Assembly (NCBI GenBank): GCA_017881905.1 | Contig: JADGQI010000121.1 | Location: 1 to 44,875 of the forward strand | Reading direction: 5' to 3' | Length of the DNA: 44,875 nt | DNA from: Chloroflexota bacterium | GTDB lineage: Bacteria; Chloroflexota; Limnocylindria; Limnocylindrales; CSP1-4 | Part shown: positions 33,782 to 41,159 of the stretch, in pieces | Position numbering within the stretch: position 1 is the first letter of the stretch | Layout: each line of letters opens with the position of its first letter | Notes under the pieces: model-generated | Databases searched by the model: none | What the model saw: only the letters and a program-made list of their open reading frames with translations | Told to the model about the DNA's origin: nothing | Translations under genes and position numbers: made by a program

Positions 33782-35464
33782 GTGCCACCGGTCCGCCAGG
33801 TCGAACCGAGGACCGTCGGTCGGCTGATCGCCGACGCGCTCAAGTCGGCCGGCGTCACGACGGCCTTCACCGTCCCCGGCGAGAGCTTCCTCGGCCTGCT
33901 CGAGGCGCTGCCGCAGGTCGGGATCCGCGTCGTAGCGACCCGTCATGAGGGCGGGGCCGCCTTCATGGCCGAGGCGCACGGCCAGCTGACCGGTCGTCCG
34001 GCCGTCTGCCTGGCGACGCGCGCGGTCGGCGCGGCCAACCTGGCGATCGGCATCCACACTGCCCGAGCCGACTCGACGCCGATGTTCGCCATCATCGGTG
34101 GCGTCCGCCGCGAGCATCGTGGCCGCGAGGCGTTCCAGGAGGCGGACCTCGTCGGATCGATCGGCCGTCTGGCCAAGTGGTCGGTCGATCTCGACCCGCC
34201 CGGTCGAGCAGAGGCTCTCGTCGCCGAGGCGGTCCGCCACGCGGTCGCCGGGCGACCGGGTCCGGTCGTGCTCTCCGTTCCCGAGGATGTCCTCGACGAG
34301 ATGGTCCCCGGGGCGGCGGAGGATCCGCAGCCGTTCCGGCCCACCCGGATCGAGCCCGGACCCGACGAGACCCGGACCGTGCTCCAGATGCTGGCGGGGG
34401 CGCGTCGACCGGTCATCCTGGCCGGAGCCGGCGTCCTCCGCTCGAGGGGGACCGCGGACCTCGTCCGTCTGGCCGAGATCCTCGAGGTCCCGGTCGTCTC
34501 GTCGTGGCGCCGCGGCGACGTCTTCCCGAACGATCACCGGCTGTACCTCGGGATGACGGGCCTCGGCTCGCCATCGACCGTCCGGGAGCGCCTCGAGACG
34601 GCCGACGCCGTGCTGGTGCTGGGCTGTCGGTTGAACGAGATCGCCTCATACGAGTACAGCCAGCCGCGCTCCGACGTGCCATGGGCCCACGTCGACCTTG
34701 AGCCGCGAGCCGCGCACGCCGGACTGGCCGCTCCGACGCTCGCGCTGGTGGCCGACGCCCGGACGTTCCTGCGTGTCGCCCGACGACGGATCTCCTCCGG
34801 AGTGCTGCTCGCCGAGCCGTTCGACGCCCGACGCGCCGCGAACGAAGGTGATCGCGCGGCCTTCGAGGCAGCCAGCGTCGTCGACGACATCCCGTGGAGT
34901 GGCCCCGGCGTCCATCCCGGTCGGATCGTGACGACGCTGAACGAGGTCCTGCCGCCACAGGCGATCATCACCACGGACGCCGGCAACTTCGCCGGCTGGG
35001 CGGCCCGCGGCTATCGCTTCCGCCGACCCGGCACGTTCCTCGGTCCGACCTCCGGAGCGATGGGCTACGGACTCCCCGCGGCGATCGCCGCGTCGCTCGA
35101 GCATCCCGGTCGCCCCGTCGTGGCCCTGACCGGGGACGGTGGGTTCGCGATGACGATGAACGAGCTCGAGACCGCCGTGCGGGAGAAGACCCGGCTCGTC
35201 GTGATCGTCTTCGACAACGCCAGCTACGGGACGATCCGGGTCCATCAGGAGGCGCGCGGGATCGACGTCGGCCAGGGGACGGACCTCGGCCCGCTCGACC
35301 TGGCCGCGGTCGCGCGGGGGTCGGGCGCGCACGGGATCCGCGTCGACGACGACGCAGCCTTCGGTCCGGCCCTGGCGGAAGCTCTGGCCGCCGAGGTCCC
35401 GACGGTCATCCAGGTCGTGGTCGATCGGCGCTGGAAGGCGGTCGGCCGGCTCGACCCAGGCTGA
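33782..35464 (+). CDS. Thiamine diphosphate-dependent enzyme (acetolactate synthase-like family)
   Basis: POX/ALS-type ThDP enzyme with three domains. The N-terminal pyrimidine-binding domain holds the activating Glu (E56 in TRHEGGAAFMAEAH). A central domain (about 195-330) follows, then the C-terminal PP domain with GDG at 451-453 in TGDGGFAMTMNELETAV and the paired asparagine in FDNASYGT. The 560 residues from GTG 33782 are the family length. Product specificity is not clear: acetolactate synthase, benzoylformate decarboxylase-like and other members share these motifs, and no ilvN or other branched-chain gene is adjacent. The start is uncertain. The reading frame is open far upstream through an AEPTAE repeat, but I find no ATG, GTG or TTG there, and the GTG itself has only a weak ribosome-binding site. 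Confidence 0.85.
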   Translation: MPPVRQVEPRTVGRLIADALKSAGVTTAFTVPGESFLGLLEALPQVGIRVVATRHEGGAAFMAEAHGQLTGRPAVCLATRAVGAANLAIGIHTARADSTPMFAIIGGVRREHRGREAFQEADLVGSIGRLAKWSVDLDPPGRAEALVAEAVRHAVAGRPGPVVLSVPEDVLDEMVPGAAEDPQPFRPTRIEPGPDETRTVLQMLAGARRPVILAGAGVLRSRGTADLVRLAEILEVPVVSSWRRGDVFPNDHRLYLGMTGLGSPSTVRERLETADAVLVLGCRLNEIASYEYSQPRSDVPWAHVDLEPRAAHAGLAAPTLALVADARTFLRVARRRISSGVLLAEPFDARRAANEGDRAAFEAASVVDDIPWSGPGVHPGRIVTTLNEVLPPQAIITTDAGNFAGWAARGYRFRRPGTFLGPTSGAMGYGLPAAIAASLEHPGRPVVALTGDGGFAMTMNELETAVREKTRLVVIVFDNASYGTIRVHQEARGIDVGQGTDLGPLDLAAVARGSGAHGIRVDDDAAFGPALAEALAAEVPTVIQVVVDRRWKAVGRLDPG

Positions 35465-35478
35465 GAACGTCGACACCG

Positions 35479-36123
35479 ATGCGCCCGACGTTCCACCTGG
35501 CTCCCGCCGCCGCCTGGGCGGGCCGCGACCCGACCGCGCCGATCGCGCCGCCGAGCCTGGCCGCCGAAGGCTTCGTCCACTGCACCGACGGGGCGGAGGC
35601 GATGGTCGCGACCGCGAACCGGCACTATTGGGACGATCCGCGCGACTTCGTGGTCCTGACGATCGACCTGGAGGCGACCGGCTCGCCGTGGCGGTTCGAC
35701 GACCCGGACGAGCGCTATCCGCACGTCTACGGGCCGATCGCACCCGGGGCGGTCCTCGGCGCGGCGCCGATCACCCGCGCCGGTGATGGGACGTTCATCG
35801 GGTTCGGGGCGAGCGGTGTCCCGGACGGGCTCCGGGTCGAGCGGATCTATGTCGTCGAGGCGGACTACAGCTCTGAGGCCGAGCGTCTGCGGCCGGCCGT
35901 CCGGCCCGAGCACCTGACCCGGCTCGCCCGCCTCATCGAGGACGGCGTCCTGATCGAGGCGGGTGGCTATCTGGACTTCAGTACGGCGCTCCTGCTCGTG
36001 CGGGCGGACTCGGAGACGGAGGCCCTCGCCCTGTTCCGTGACGATATCTACATGCTGACCGGCGTGTGGACGGCGCTGCGCGCCAGATCGTTCGGACGGG
36101 TCGTCCCCGAGGAGCGACCCTAG
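35479..36123 (+). CDS. DUF952 - YCII-like fusion protein
   Basis: This 214-residue protein appears to join two small domains. Residues 1 to about 112 look like DUF952: FHLAPAAAW, then GFVHCTDGAEAM with the conserved His, a VLTIDLEA strand and DERYPHVYGPI. Residues about 135-205 look like a YCII domain (HLTRLARLIEDGVLIEAGGYLDFSTALLLVRA then FRDDIYMLTGVW). YCII domains are ferredoxin-like, and some members are dehalogenase- or lactonase-like. No function can be assigned. It starts at ATG 35479, 14 bases after the ThDP enzyme gene, so the two may be co-transcribed. A start nearer the conserved FHLA is not available. Confidence 0.75.
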   Translation: MRPTFHLAPAAAWAGRDPTAPIAPPSLAAEGFVHCTDGAEAMVATANRHYWDDPRDFVVLTIDLEATGSPWRFDDPDERYPHVYGPIAPGAVLGAAPITRAGDGTFIGFGASGVPDGLRVERIYVVEADYSSEAERLRPAVRPEHLTRLARLIEDGVLIEAGGYLDFSTALLLVRADSETEALALFRDDIYMLTGVWTALRARSFGRVVPEERP

Positions 36124-36232
36124 CGGCTGGAGCGCGGTCGGATCGGCCCCGAGGCCATCGACGAACGTCCGATTGGCGGGCCCGATGTTCGTGGGCGTCG
36201 GGCGTGTCGCCGTCTCGGAAGGACCGCGCAGA

Positions 36233-36601
36233 TCAGTCGGTCGGGTGCGGCGTGTCGCTTCGCTCGCGGAGGTTGAACGCCACGCCGTCGACCTCGAAGG
36301 TCTCCGGATCCCGGCGCGGGACCCCGGTCATCCGCCAGGACGTCCCGTCCCGCTCGATCCATCGTCCGAGCGGCCGTCCGCCACGGTAGACCGCGTCCAG
36401 CAGGGCGAAGGCCGAGCGATCCAACCCGAGGACCCCCTCGCGCGCGGGCAGCCCGACCGCAGGCGCTCCGAACGTCTCGACGAACGCCGGGTTGCCGTAG
36501 ACGACCACGTGACCGGGTCCGCTGCAGATCGCGGCCGGGCGGGGTGCGAGGGAGATCCGGGGCCGTCGGTGAGGCCGTGTTCCGACCTCGTCGTCGATCA
36601 T
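36233..36601 (-). CDS. Single PAS-domain protein
   Basis: This 122-residue soluble protein is little more than one PAS domain. A strand (HVVVYGNPAFVETFG) with the typical N-P-A-F start, a helix and linker (VGLPAREGVLGLDRSAFALLDAVYRGG), then R..W..RDGTSWRMTGVPRR and a final strand (TFEVDGVAFNLRERSD). There is no kinase, HTH, GGDEF or membrane segment attached, so it would have to work through a partner or be a fragment of a larger sensor family. The ATG at 36601 lacks a Shine-Dalgarno but follows TACGAT by 6 bases. It lies convergent to the DUF952-YCII gene. Confidence 0.75.
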   Translation of the reverse strand: MIDDEVGTRPHRRPRISLAPRPAAICSGPGHVVVYGNPAFVETFGAPAVGLPAREGVLGLDRSAFALLDAVYRGGRPLGRWIERDGTSWRMTGVPRRDPETFEVDGVAFNLRERSDTPHPTD

Positions 36602-36607
36602 GGCTCG

Positions 36608-36613
36608 ATCGTA
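36608..36613 (-). promoter_or_regulatory. -10-like element of the PAS gene (leaderless candidate)
   Basis: On the minus strand TACGAT, then CGAGCC, then ATG. The spacing is identical to that of the MBL-Rieske gene and points to a leaderless transcript. Confidence 0.5.
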
Positions 36614-36713
36614 GCGCCGGTGTCCAGCATGCCGGCGCTCGTCAGACCCGCGACGAGGTTCCTGCAGGCGATGGCCGAGACCCGGCTCCGCGCATCACGC
36701 GGCCCTTAGGGAG

Positions 36714-36758
36714 CGGGCGACCCGGCCCTAGCGCCGCGGGCGACCCGGCCTAGCGCCG
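36714..36758. repeat. Imperfect tandem duplication at the end of the surface-protein gene
   Basis: A 22-23 base unit beginning CGGGCGACCCGGCC and ending TAGCGCCG occurs twice in direct tandem (36714-36736 and 36737-36758), differing by one C. The second copy contains the stop codon of the minus-strand gene. The duplicated copy is beyond the gene end. Confidence 0.75.
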
Positions 36759-37682
36759 TGGGCGCACCCGTCGACCGACCAGCCCGAGTCCGAGGACGAG
36801 CCCGACGAGCAGCACGGCCGCGATCGGGACGATCGGCACGGTCGCCGGTTCGATGATCGAGCCGCTCGTGTCCGTCGGTGGCGGCGTGATGGTCGAGCTC
36901 GATCCTGGATCAGGCGTCCGGGTGGGCGTCGGCGTCGGGCCGGGCGTCGCGGTCGGCGTCGGGGTCGGTCCTGGCGTGCCGGTGGGCGTCGGCGTCGGAG
37001 TCGGGGTAGGCGTGGCTGTCGGAGTAGGCGTGGGTGTCGGAGTGGGCGTGGGGGTCGGCGCCGGCGCGATCGCGAAGCTGACGTCGTCGAGGAAGTTCCC
37101 GATCGAGTCGTTGCCCGAGGCGGTGCTCACCGCCCGGAACGCGAATCGGGTGCATGTCTGACCAGCCGGAACGACGAACGTGTCCGTGTGGGTACCCCAC
37201 GCCGCGGTCCCGTCGGTCAGGCCGGGCGACGTGTAATCCCAGCCCGTGTTCCCGTTCACATCGGCGACCGTGGCGTCCCCGATGAGGACCTCCATCGTGT
37301 CGTTGCCGCTCCGGCCGCGGTGCTCGAGCGTCCAGGTCATCGTGTCACCCGGGTTGGACACGACGTCCTGGTAGAGCGTCCCGGCCGAGTTCGCGTTGAT
37401 CTCGGCGAAGGCATTGCCCTGGGCGGCCGGAACCCCGAGGAACCCCGTTCCCCAGATCTCGATCTGGTTCAGGGAGTCGGTCGTCAGCCACGGGGGGACC
37501 GACGCGGCCGGGAAGAGTGTGAACGTGTTCGGCGCGACCGGCGGGGACTCGAAGCCGCCGTCCTGGAGCGACGTCATGCCGGAGCCGCACGCGGCCAAGG
37601 CCGGTCGGGCGCCCAGGCCGGAGAGCGACGCGACGCACAGTGCGGACACGGCGAACGCCGTGATCAGACCACGACGGTTCAT
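36750..37682 (-). CDS. Exported surface protein with PT-repeat stalk and C-terminal membrane anchor
   Basis: The 310-residue protein begins with a signal peptide ([20 protein letters not shown] through ALA at 28-30). A beta-rich domain follows (about 37-206: [42 protein letters not shown]) that resembles DUF642 or galactose-binding-like jelly rolls. Residues 209-257 are a Thr-Pro stalk. The C-terminus has a hydrophobic helix (about 282-303) and a basic end RRVRPRR. No LPXTG motif is present, so anchoring is probably by the helix itself. I start at ATG 37682, with GGGGAG about 8 bases upstream and the signal peptide at the very start. Earlier in-frame starts at 37754 and 37787 would bury it. 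A carbohydrate-binding role is a guess. Confidence 0.8.
   Translation of the reverse strand: MNRRGLITAFAVSALCVASLSGLGARPALAACGSGMTSLQDGGFESPPVAPNTFTLFPAASVPPWLTTDSLNQIEIWGTGFLGVPAAQGNAFAEINANSAGTLYQDVVSNPGDTMTWTLEHRGRSGNDTMEVLIGDATVADVNGNTGWDYTSPGLTDGTAAWGTHTDTFVVPAGQTCTRFAFRAVSTASGNDSIGNFLDDVSFAIAPAPTPTPTPTPTPTPTATPTPTPTPTPTGTPGPTPTPTATPGPTPTPTRTPDPGSSSTITPPPTDTSGSIIEPATVPIVPIAAVLLVGLVLGLGLVGRRVRPRR
36912..37058 (-). repeat. Thr-Pro codon repeat (PT stalk)
   Basis: A short-period repeat of ACGCC/ACTCC-like units on the minus strand encodes residues 209-257 of the surface protein, (TP)n with a few A, G and R substitutions. Such stalks lift a domain away from the membrane and are often variable in length. 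Confidence 0.85.
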
Positions 37683-37891
37683 CGACGAGCTCCCCAGGGC
37701 CGCGAAGTCGGGCGGAGGACGAGAATGATCGTCCGCCCGGGTGTCGTCGTCCATGGTCTCACGTGTCGAACTTCTGCACCAGTCCATTCTTACTAGCGAT
37801 CGGTCGCGGCGGACCGCCCGGTACCTGCGGCGGGGCTCGGGGGAACCGCCGTCCTAGGGACGCGGCGGCGCCGCTCCGGAACGATGGCGAG
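37683..37891. other. Divergent intergenic region
   Basis: This region lies between the surface-protein start (minus) and the small membrane protein (plus). The minus side has GGGGAG before its ATG. A locally AT-rich patch at 37784-37800 (CCATTCTTACTAGCGAT) is the most likely promoter area for the minus gene, although no hexamer matches well. I see no gene in it. Confidence 0.35.
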
Positions 37892-38209
37892 GTGTCAACG
37901 CTCCTCGAGCACCGTCGGCTCTTCGCGCTCGTCGTCGTGGCCCAGCTGACGGATCTGGTCACGTTCCTGGCGGCGATCGCGAACGTCGGGATCCACGCCG
38001 AACAGAACCCGGTGGCGCGTGGCCTGTTCGGCTCGCTCGGCAGTGCCGGGCCGGCGGCCTACAAGGTCGCGGCCATCGGTCTGATCGTTCTGGTCCTGTG
38101 GCGGATCGCCGTCCGGTTTCCCGGCTATGCCGGGCGGTCAGCCGCCCTCGCCGTCGCTCTCGGCGCGCTCGGGGCCTGGAGCAACGTCGCGTTCGGGCTG
38201 CTCCGCTAG
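37892..38209 (+). CDS. Small membrane protein, DUF5658-like
   Basis: The 105-residue product has three or four hydrophobic helices (about 10-33, 52-70 and 78-100). The first contains QLTDLVTFLAA and the loop reads HAEQNPVARGLFG. This D-in-helix then NP pattern, followed by AYKVAAIGLIVLVL, is like DUF5658 proteins, whose function is unknown. GTG 37892 begins just before the first helix. An in-frame start at 37763 would add 43 Arg/Gly-rich residues that look non-coding, and the ribosome-binding site at 37892 is weak. The stop codon directly abuts the stop of the pilin gene on the other strand. Confidence 0.65.
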   Translation: MSTLLEHRRLFALVVVAQLTDLVTFLAAIANVGIHAEQNPVARGLFGSLGSAGPAAYKVAAIGLIVLVLWRIAVRFPGYAGRSAALAVALGALGAWSNVAFGLLR

Positions 38210-38380
38210 CTAGACCGAGTTCCCGACGTCGCTCAGGATCGAGCTGATCTGACCGCCAAGGAACAGCAGTGCCGCGATCGCGACGATCGCGATGAGTGCC
38301 AGCAGCAACGCGTACTCCGCCAGACCCTGGCCGCGCTGCGCGCCGAGTGTGAGATGAGACCAACCCCCGATGGATCGCAT
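38210..38380 (-). CDS. Flp/Fap-type pilin
   Basis: This short gene encodes 56 residues: a 17-residue leader ending in GAQRG, then QGLAEYALLLALIAIVAIAA and a short polar tail ILSDVGNSV. The type IVb prepilin features are clear. A Gly at the cleavage point is followed by Glu at +5 and Tyr at +6 of the mature protein and then a continuous hydrophobic helix, as in Flp pilins of Tad systems. The ATG has a strong GGGAGGG site 7 bases upstream on the minus strand. No tad assembly, prepilin peptidase or other pilin gene is in the window, so it is an orphan here. Its stop is adjacent to the stop of the convergent membrane protein gene. Confidence 0.88.
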   Translation of the reverse strand: MRSIGGWSHLTLGAQRGQGLAEYALLLALIAIVAIAALLFLGGQISSILSDVGNSV

Positions 38381-38532
38381 GTCCGTACCCTCCCCATGGT
38401 CCGGTGCCCGGCCCAGACGAACGTACTACCACACTTTCGGGCAGGAATCCGAGATTCCGGTGCGTCTCGGCACCACCAACCCGCGGCCGGTGGAGGCCGT
38501 CCTCTACCGGTCTGATGCGGCATGATGCCCCG

Positions 38533-39642
38533 ATGGCGTCCCCCCAGGTCCTGACCCGTCGCGCCCTGAACCGCGCGTCGCTCCAACGGCAGGGCCTGCT
38601 GCGACGGTCCGCCGGCTCGACGACGGACATGATCGAGCGGCTCATCGGACTCCAGGCCCAGACACCGCATACCGCCTACGTCGGCCTCTGGACACGACTC
38701 GAACGGTTCGACCCCCAGGACCTGTCGGACCTGCTCGTCCGGCGCGCGGTGGTCCGGATCGCGCTCATGCGCGGGACGATCCATCTGGTCACGGCGCGTG
38801 ACGCCGTCGATCTTCGGCCGCTCGTCCAGCCGGTCTTCGACCGGGCCCAGCGGAGCCAGTTCGGGCGCCGACTCGAGGGTGTGGACATGACCGAGCTGGT
38901 CACCCTCGGACGAGCGTCGGTGGAGGCGGAACCGCGGACGTTCAAGGCGCTGGGAGACCGTCTGCTGGAACGGTGGCCGGGCCGGGACCGGATGGCGCTC
39001 GAGCAAGGCGTGCGGGCCGGCGTGCCCCTCGTCCAGGTGCCACCGCGAGGTCTGTGGGGCCGCAGTGGTCCGATCGCGCACACCTCGATCGAGGCGTGGC
39101 TGGGTCCCGATCGCCCGTCCCCGACCATGTCGGTCGACACGATGGTGCTGCGGTATCTCGCGGCCTTCGGGCCGGCGGGCGTGATGGATGCGCAGGCGTG
39201 GTGCGGGTTGACCCGCCTGCGCGAGGTCTTCGATCGGCTGCGCCCACGTCTGGCGGTCTTCACCGACACCGGCGGACGGGAGCTGTTCGACCTGCCGGAT
39301 TCGCCGCGCCCCGACCCGGAGACCCCGGCGCCCCCGCGGTTCCTCTACGACTTCGAGAACCTGCTCCTGTCCTACGCCGACCGGACCCGGGTGATCCCGC
39401 CAGGGACGGACGCTCGGTCGTGGGCCCGCGACAACGAACCCGTCAGCACGTATCTCATCGACGGCGAGGTGAGTGGGGCGTGGCAGGTCCTGCGGGCCGA
39501 TGGGTCCGCGAGACTCGTCCTCCGGCCGGCCCGGTCCATCCCGAAGGACCAGATGACGGCGCTCGAGGAGGAGGGTCGGTCCCTCCTGGCGTTCCTTGCG
39601 CCGGACGCGACCCGGCAGGCGTTGGAGATCGTCCGAGGGTAG
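38533..39642 (+). CDS. AlkZ-like winged-helix DNA glycosylase family protein (HTH_42)
   Basis: This 369-residue protein belongs to the HTH_42 (AlkZ/YcaQ) superfamily of tandem winged-helix proteins. AlkZ and relatives excise bulky alkyl adducts or unhook interstrand crosslinks. Near the N-terminus, RLIGLQAQTPHTAYVGLWTRL contains Q41-A-Q43, matching the QxQ catalytic motif of the AlkZ group rather than the QxD form of YcaQ. RGTIHLVTARD, ALEQGVRAG and the late LLSYADRTRVIP are further family blocks. I chose ATG 38533; ATG 38515 in the same frame adds six residues. Neighbours give no clear context. Substrate could be a self-made DNA-damaging metabolite or general alkylation damage. Confidence 0.82.
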   Translation: MASPQVLTRRALNRASLQRQGLLRRSAGSTTDMIERLIGLQAQTPHTAYVGLWTRLERFDPQDLSDLLVRRAVVRIALMRGTIHLVTARDAVDLRPLVQPVFDRAQRSQFGRRLEGVDMTELVTLGRASVEAEPRTFKALGDRLLERWPGRDRMALEQGVRAGVPLVQVPPRGLWGRSGPIAHTSIEAWLGPDRPSPTMSVDTMVLRYLAAFGPAGVMDAQAWCGLTRLREVFDRLRPRLAVFTDTGGRELFDLPDSPRPDPETPAPPRFLYDFENLLLSYADRTRVIPPGTDARSWARDNEPVSTYLIDGEVSGAWQVLRADGSARLVLRPARSIPKDQMTALEEEGRSLLAFLAPDATRQALEIVRG

Positions 39643-39646
39643 CGAC

Positions 39647-39928
39647 TCAGGTCGGATCGCCCGGATCGCCCGGATCCTCGGCCGGGGGTGTCAGCGGCCG
39701 CGAGGCCGACGGGTCCCGCTCCGACCGGTCCCGAGCCGAAGTCGATGGGCCAGCGGACGACGTCCGACGGCGCTTCTTCGCCTCTCCGGCCACCCGAGCC
39801 TGGGCATCCAGGATCTGCTTGAAGACCTTGCCCATCCCGGGTCGCAGGAGGGCGCGTGTCTGCGCCGCGGCGTCGCGATCCCGGCGCCGGGCGCGTGCGG
39901 CTTCCTTCGGATCCAGCTCGTCATCCAT
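39647..39928 (-). CDS. Small charged hypothetical protein
   Basis: This 93-residue, highly charged protein has no family I recognise. The first 60 residues (MDDELDPKEAARARRRDRDA, then LLRPGMGKVFKQILDAQARV and KKRRRTS) look helical and could bind nucleic acid. The rest is Ser/Pro/Asp-rich and disordered. The ATG has no clear Shine-Dalgarno. It fits exactly between the AlkZ-like stop and the next promoter and uses codons like its neighbours, which supports it being real, but a chance frame is possible. Confidence 0.5.
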   Translation of the reverse strand: MDDELDPKEAARARRRDRDAAAQTRALLRPGMGKVFKQILDAQARVAGEAKKRRRTSSAGPSTSARDRSERDPSASRPLTPPAEDPGDPGDPT

Positions 39929-40050
39929 CGGGCGGCGGTCCCGTCTGCGTCACTCAGCGGCCCGAAAACGGACCGCGCTGCGCTGCCGATGCTACCGGCT
40001 CCTCACGTGGCGCGACGATGGTCAGGGGGCGGCTGCGCGCCCGACTGGGG

Positions 40051-40056
40051 TATGGT
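40051..40056 (+). promoter_or_regulatory. -10 element of the PKD-C39-like gene
   Basis: TATGGT within GGGGTATGGTGG lies 54 bases before the ATG at 40111, so the transcript would have a leader of roughly 45-50 bases. No clear -35 is visible. Confidence 0.45.
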
Positions 40057-40110
40057 GGACCCGAACGCGGCGGCCAGCGGTCGGAGAGCCGCCCCACATG
40101 GAGCCCGACC

Positions 40111-41124
40111 ATGCGCATCTCCCCACGAGCGTCCCTCCTTCCGCTCGGTCTGCTCGCGGCGCTCCTCATGGCCGCTGCGTCTGCCCCGGTCGCCGCGGCT
40201 GCATCCGCACCGAACGCGCGGTTCGATGTGGCGGTCGTCGGGACGGTGGCGACGTTCACCGATACGTCGACCGGCGAGCCCGCGACGTGGGCGTGGGACT
40301 TCGGCGACGGTTCTACCTCGATCGACCAGAACCCCACCCACACGTATGCGCCGGGGAAGTACACGGTCACGTTGACCGTCACCAACGACGCGGGTTCCGA
40401 CCAAACCTCCCACGGCGTGACGATCAAGCAACCACCGCCGGCCCGGACCTACAACCGTAACCTGTACAGCGGCCTGGTCCGCTACCAGAACCCCGACATG
40501 ACCTCGTGCGTCGCCGCGTCGACGCTGATCATGCTCAACGAAGTCGCGACCAAGGGTCGCCAGGGCGATGGTTTCGCCTGGAGCCCATCGGTCGCCCTGG
40601 GTAGCCAGCGGACGATCATGCGCTGGGCCCGAGCGCACGACACGCTCGAGATCGGGCCCGGGGGGACCGATCCGAACGGTTGGCGCAACGCGCTCAACCA
40701 GTACGGCTGGGGTGACTACCAGGATCCCGCCACGATGACCTACCAGGTGTACGCCTCGACGTCGTACGGAGCGACGGTGAAGGCAGCGATCGTAGCCATG
40801 GCCCGCTACCACCGCCCGGTCGGCATCCTCGCCTGGGCCGGCGGCCACGCCCAGGTCCTCAACGGTTACGTCGTCTACGGCCAGGATCCGGCGGTGTCCA
40901 CGGACTTCACGGTCCAGTACGTCTACATCACGGATCCCCTGAAACGCGATCTCCTGCGCAACAAGAAGATCTCGTACGCCAACCTGATCCACGGCCCGCT
41001 CAAGTACCGGCTCCGCAAGTACCGCCAGACCGACAGCCCGCGCGATGACCCCTATACACCCGGGTTCCTGGCGGCCGATGATGCCTGGTACGGCCGCTAC
41101 GTCCTCGTCCTCCCGGTCAGATAG
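40111..41124 (+). CDS. Secreted PKD-domain protein with C39-like cysteine peptidase domain
   Basis: This 337-residue exported protein has a signal peptide (1 to about 30, MRISPRASLLPLGLLAALLM then APVAAAAS). A PKD domain follows (about 32-111: FTDTSTGEPATWAWDFGDG, NPTHTYAPGKYTVTLTV). The rest is a papain-like domain resembling the C39-like group. C133 in DMTSCVAAS is the likely nucleophile, H246 in AGGHAQVLNGY the base, and D275 in YITDPL the third member. The domain lies outside the cell, so it is not a leader-processing transporter domain. It may cut extracellular peptides or cross-link amides, target unknown. Twelve or so bases upstream there is only a weak purine tract; ATG 40111 is chosen because it starts the signal peptide. 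Confidence 0.78.
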   Translation: MRISPRASLLPLGLLAALLMAAASAPVAAAASAPNARFDVAVVGTVATFTDTSTGEPATWAWDFGDGSTSIDQNPTHTYAPGKYTVTLTVTNDAGSDQTSHGVTIKQPPPARTYNRNLYSGLVRYQNPDMTSCVAASTLIMLNEVATKGRQGDGFAWSPSVALGSQRTIMRWARAHDTLEIGPGGTDPNGWRNALNQYGWGDYQDPATMTYQVYASTSYGATVKAAIVAMARYHRPVGILAWAGGHAQVLNGYVVYGQDPAVSTDFTVQYVYITDPLKRDLLRNKKISYANLIHGPLKYRLRKYRQTDSPRDDPYTPGFLAADDAWYGRYVLVLPVR

Positions 41125-41159
41125 GCGGACGCCGGAACGGATCCCGGGGAGGGTGCCTG

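Noticed and set aside
33404-34537. A minus-strand frame encoding GLGGG-rich repeats, resembling a glycine-rich surface protein
   Set aside because: The glycine repeat is the complement of the AEPTAE minisatellite, and the rest lies opposite the conserved ThDP enzyme domain. There is no signal peptide or ribosome-binding site.
36173-36709. A plus-strand frame across the PAS gene and the following gap
   Set aside because: The minus strand carries a coherent PAS domain; the plus frame has no conserved block and no ribosome-binding site.
36912-37058. Short regular repeats that could be mistaken for a CRISPR array or iterons
   Set aside because: The period is a few bases with no unique spacers, and the sequence translates as a Thr-Pro stalk within an exported protein gene.
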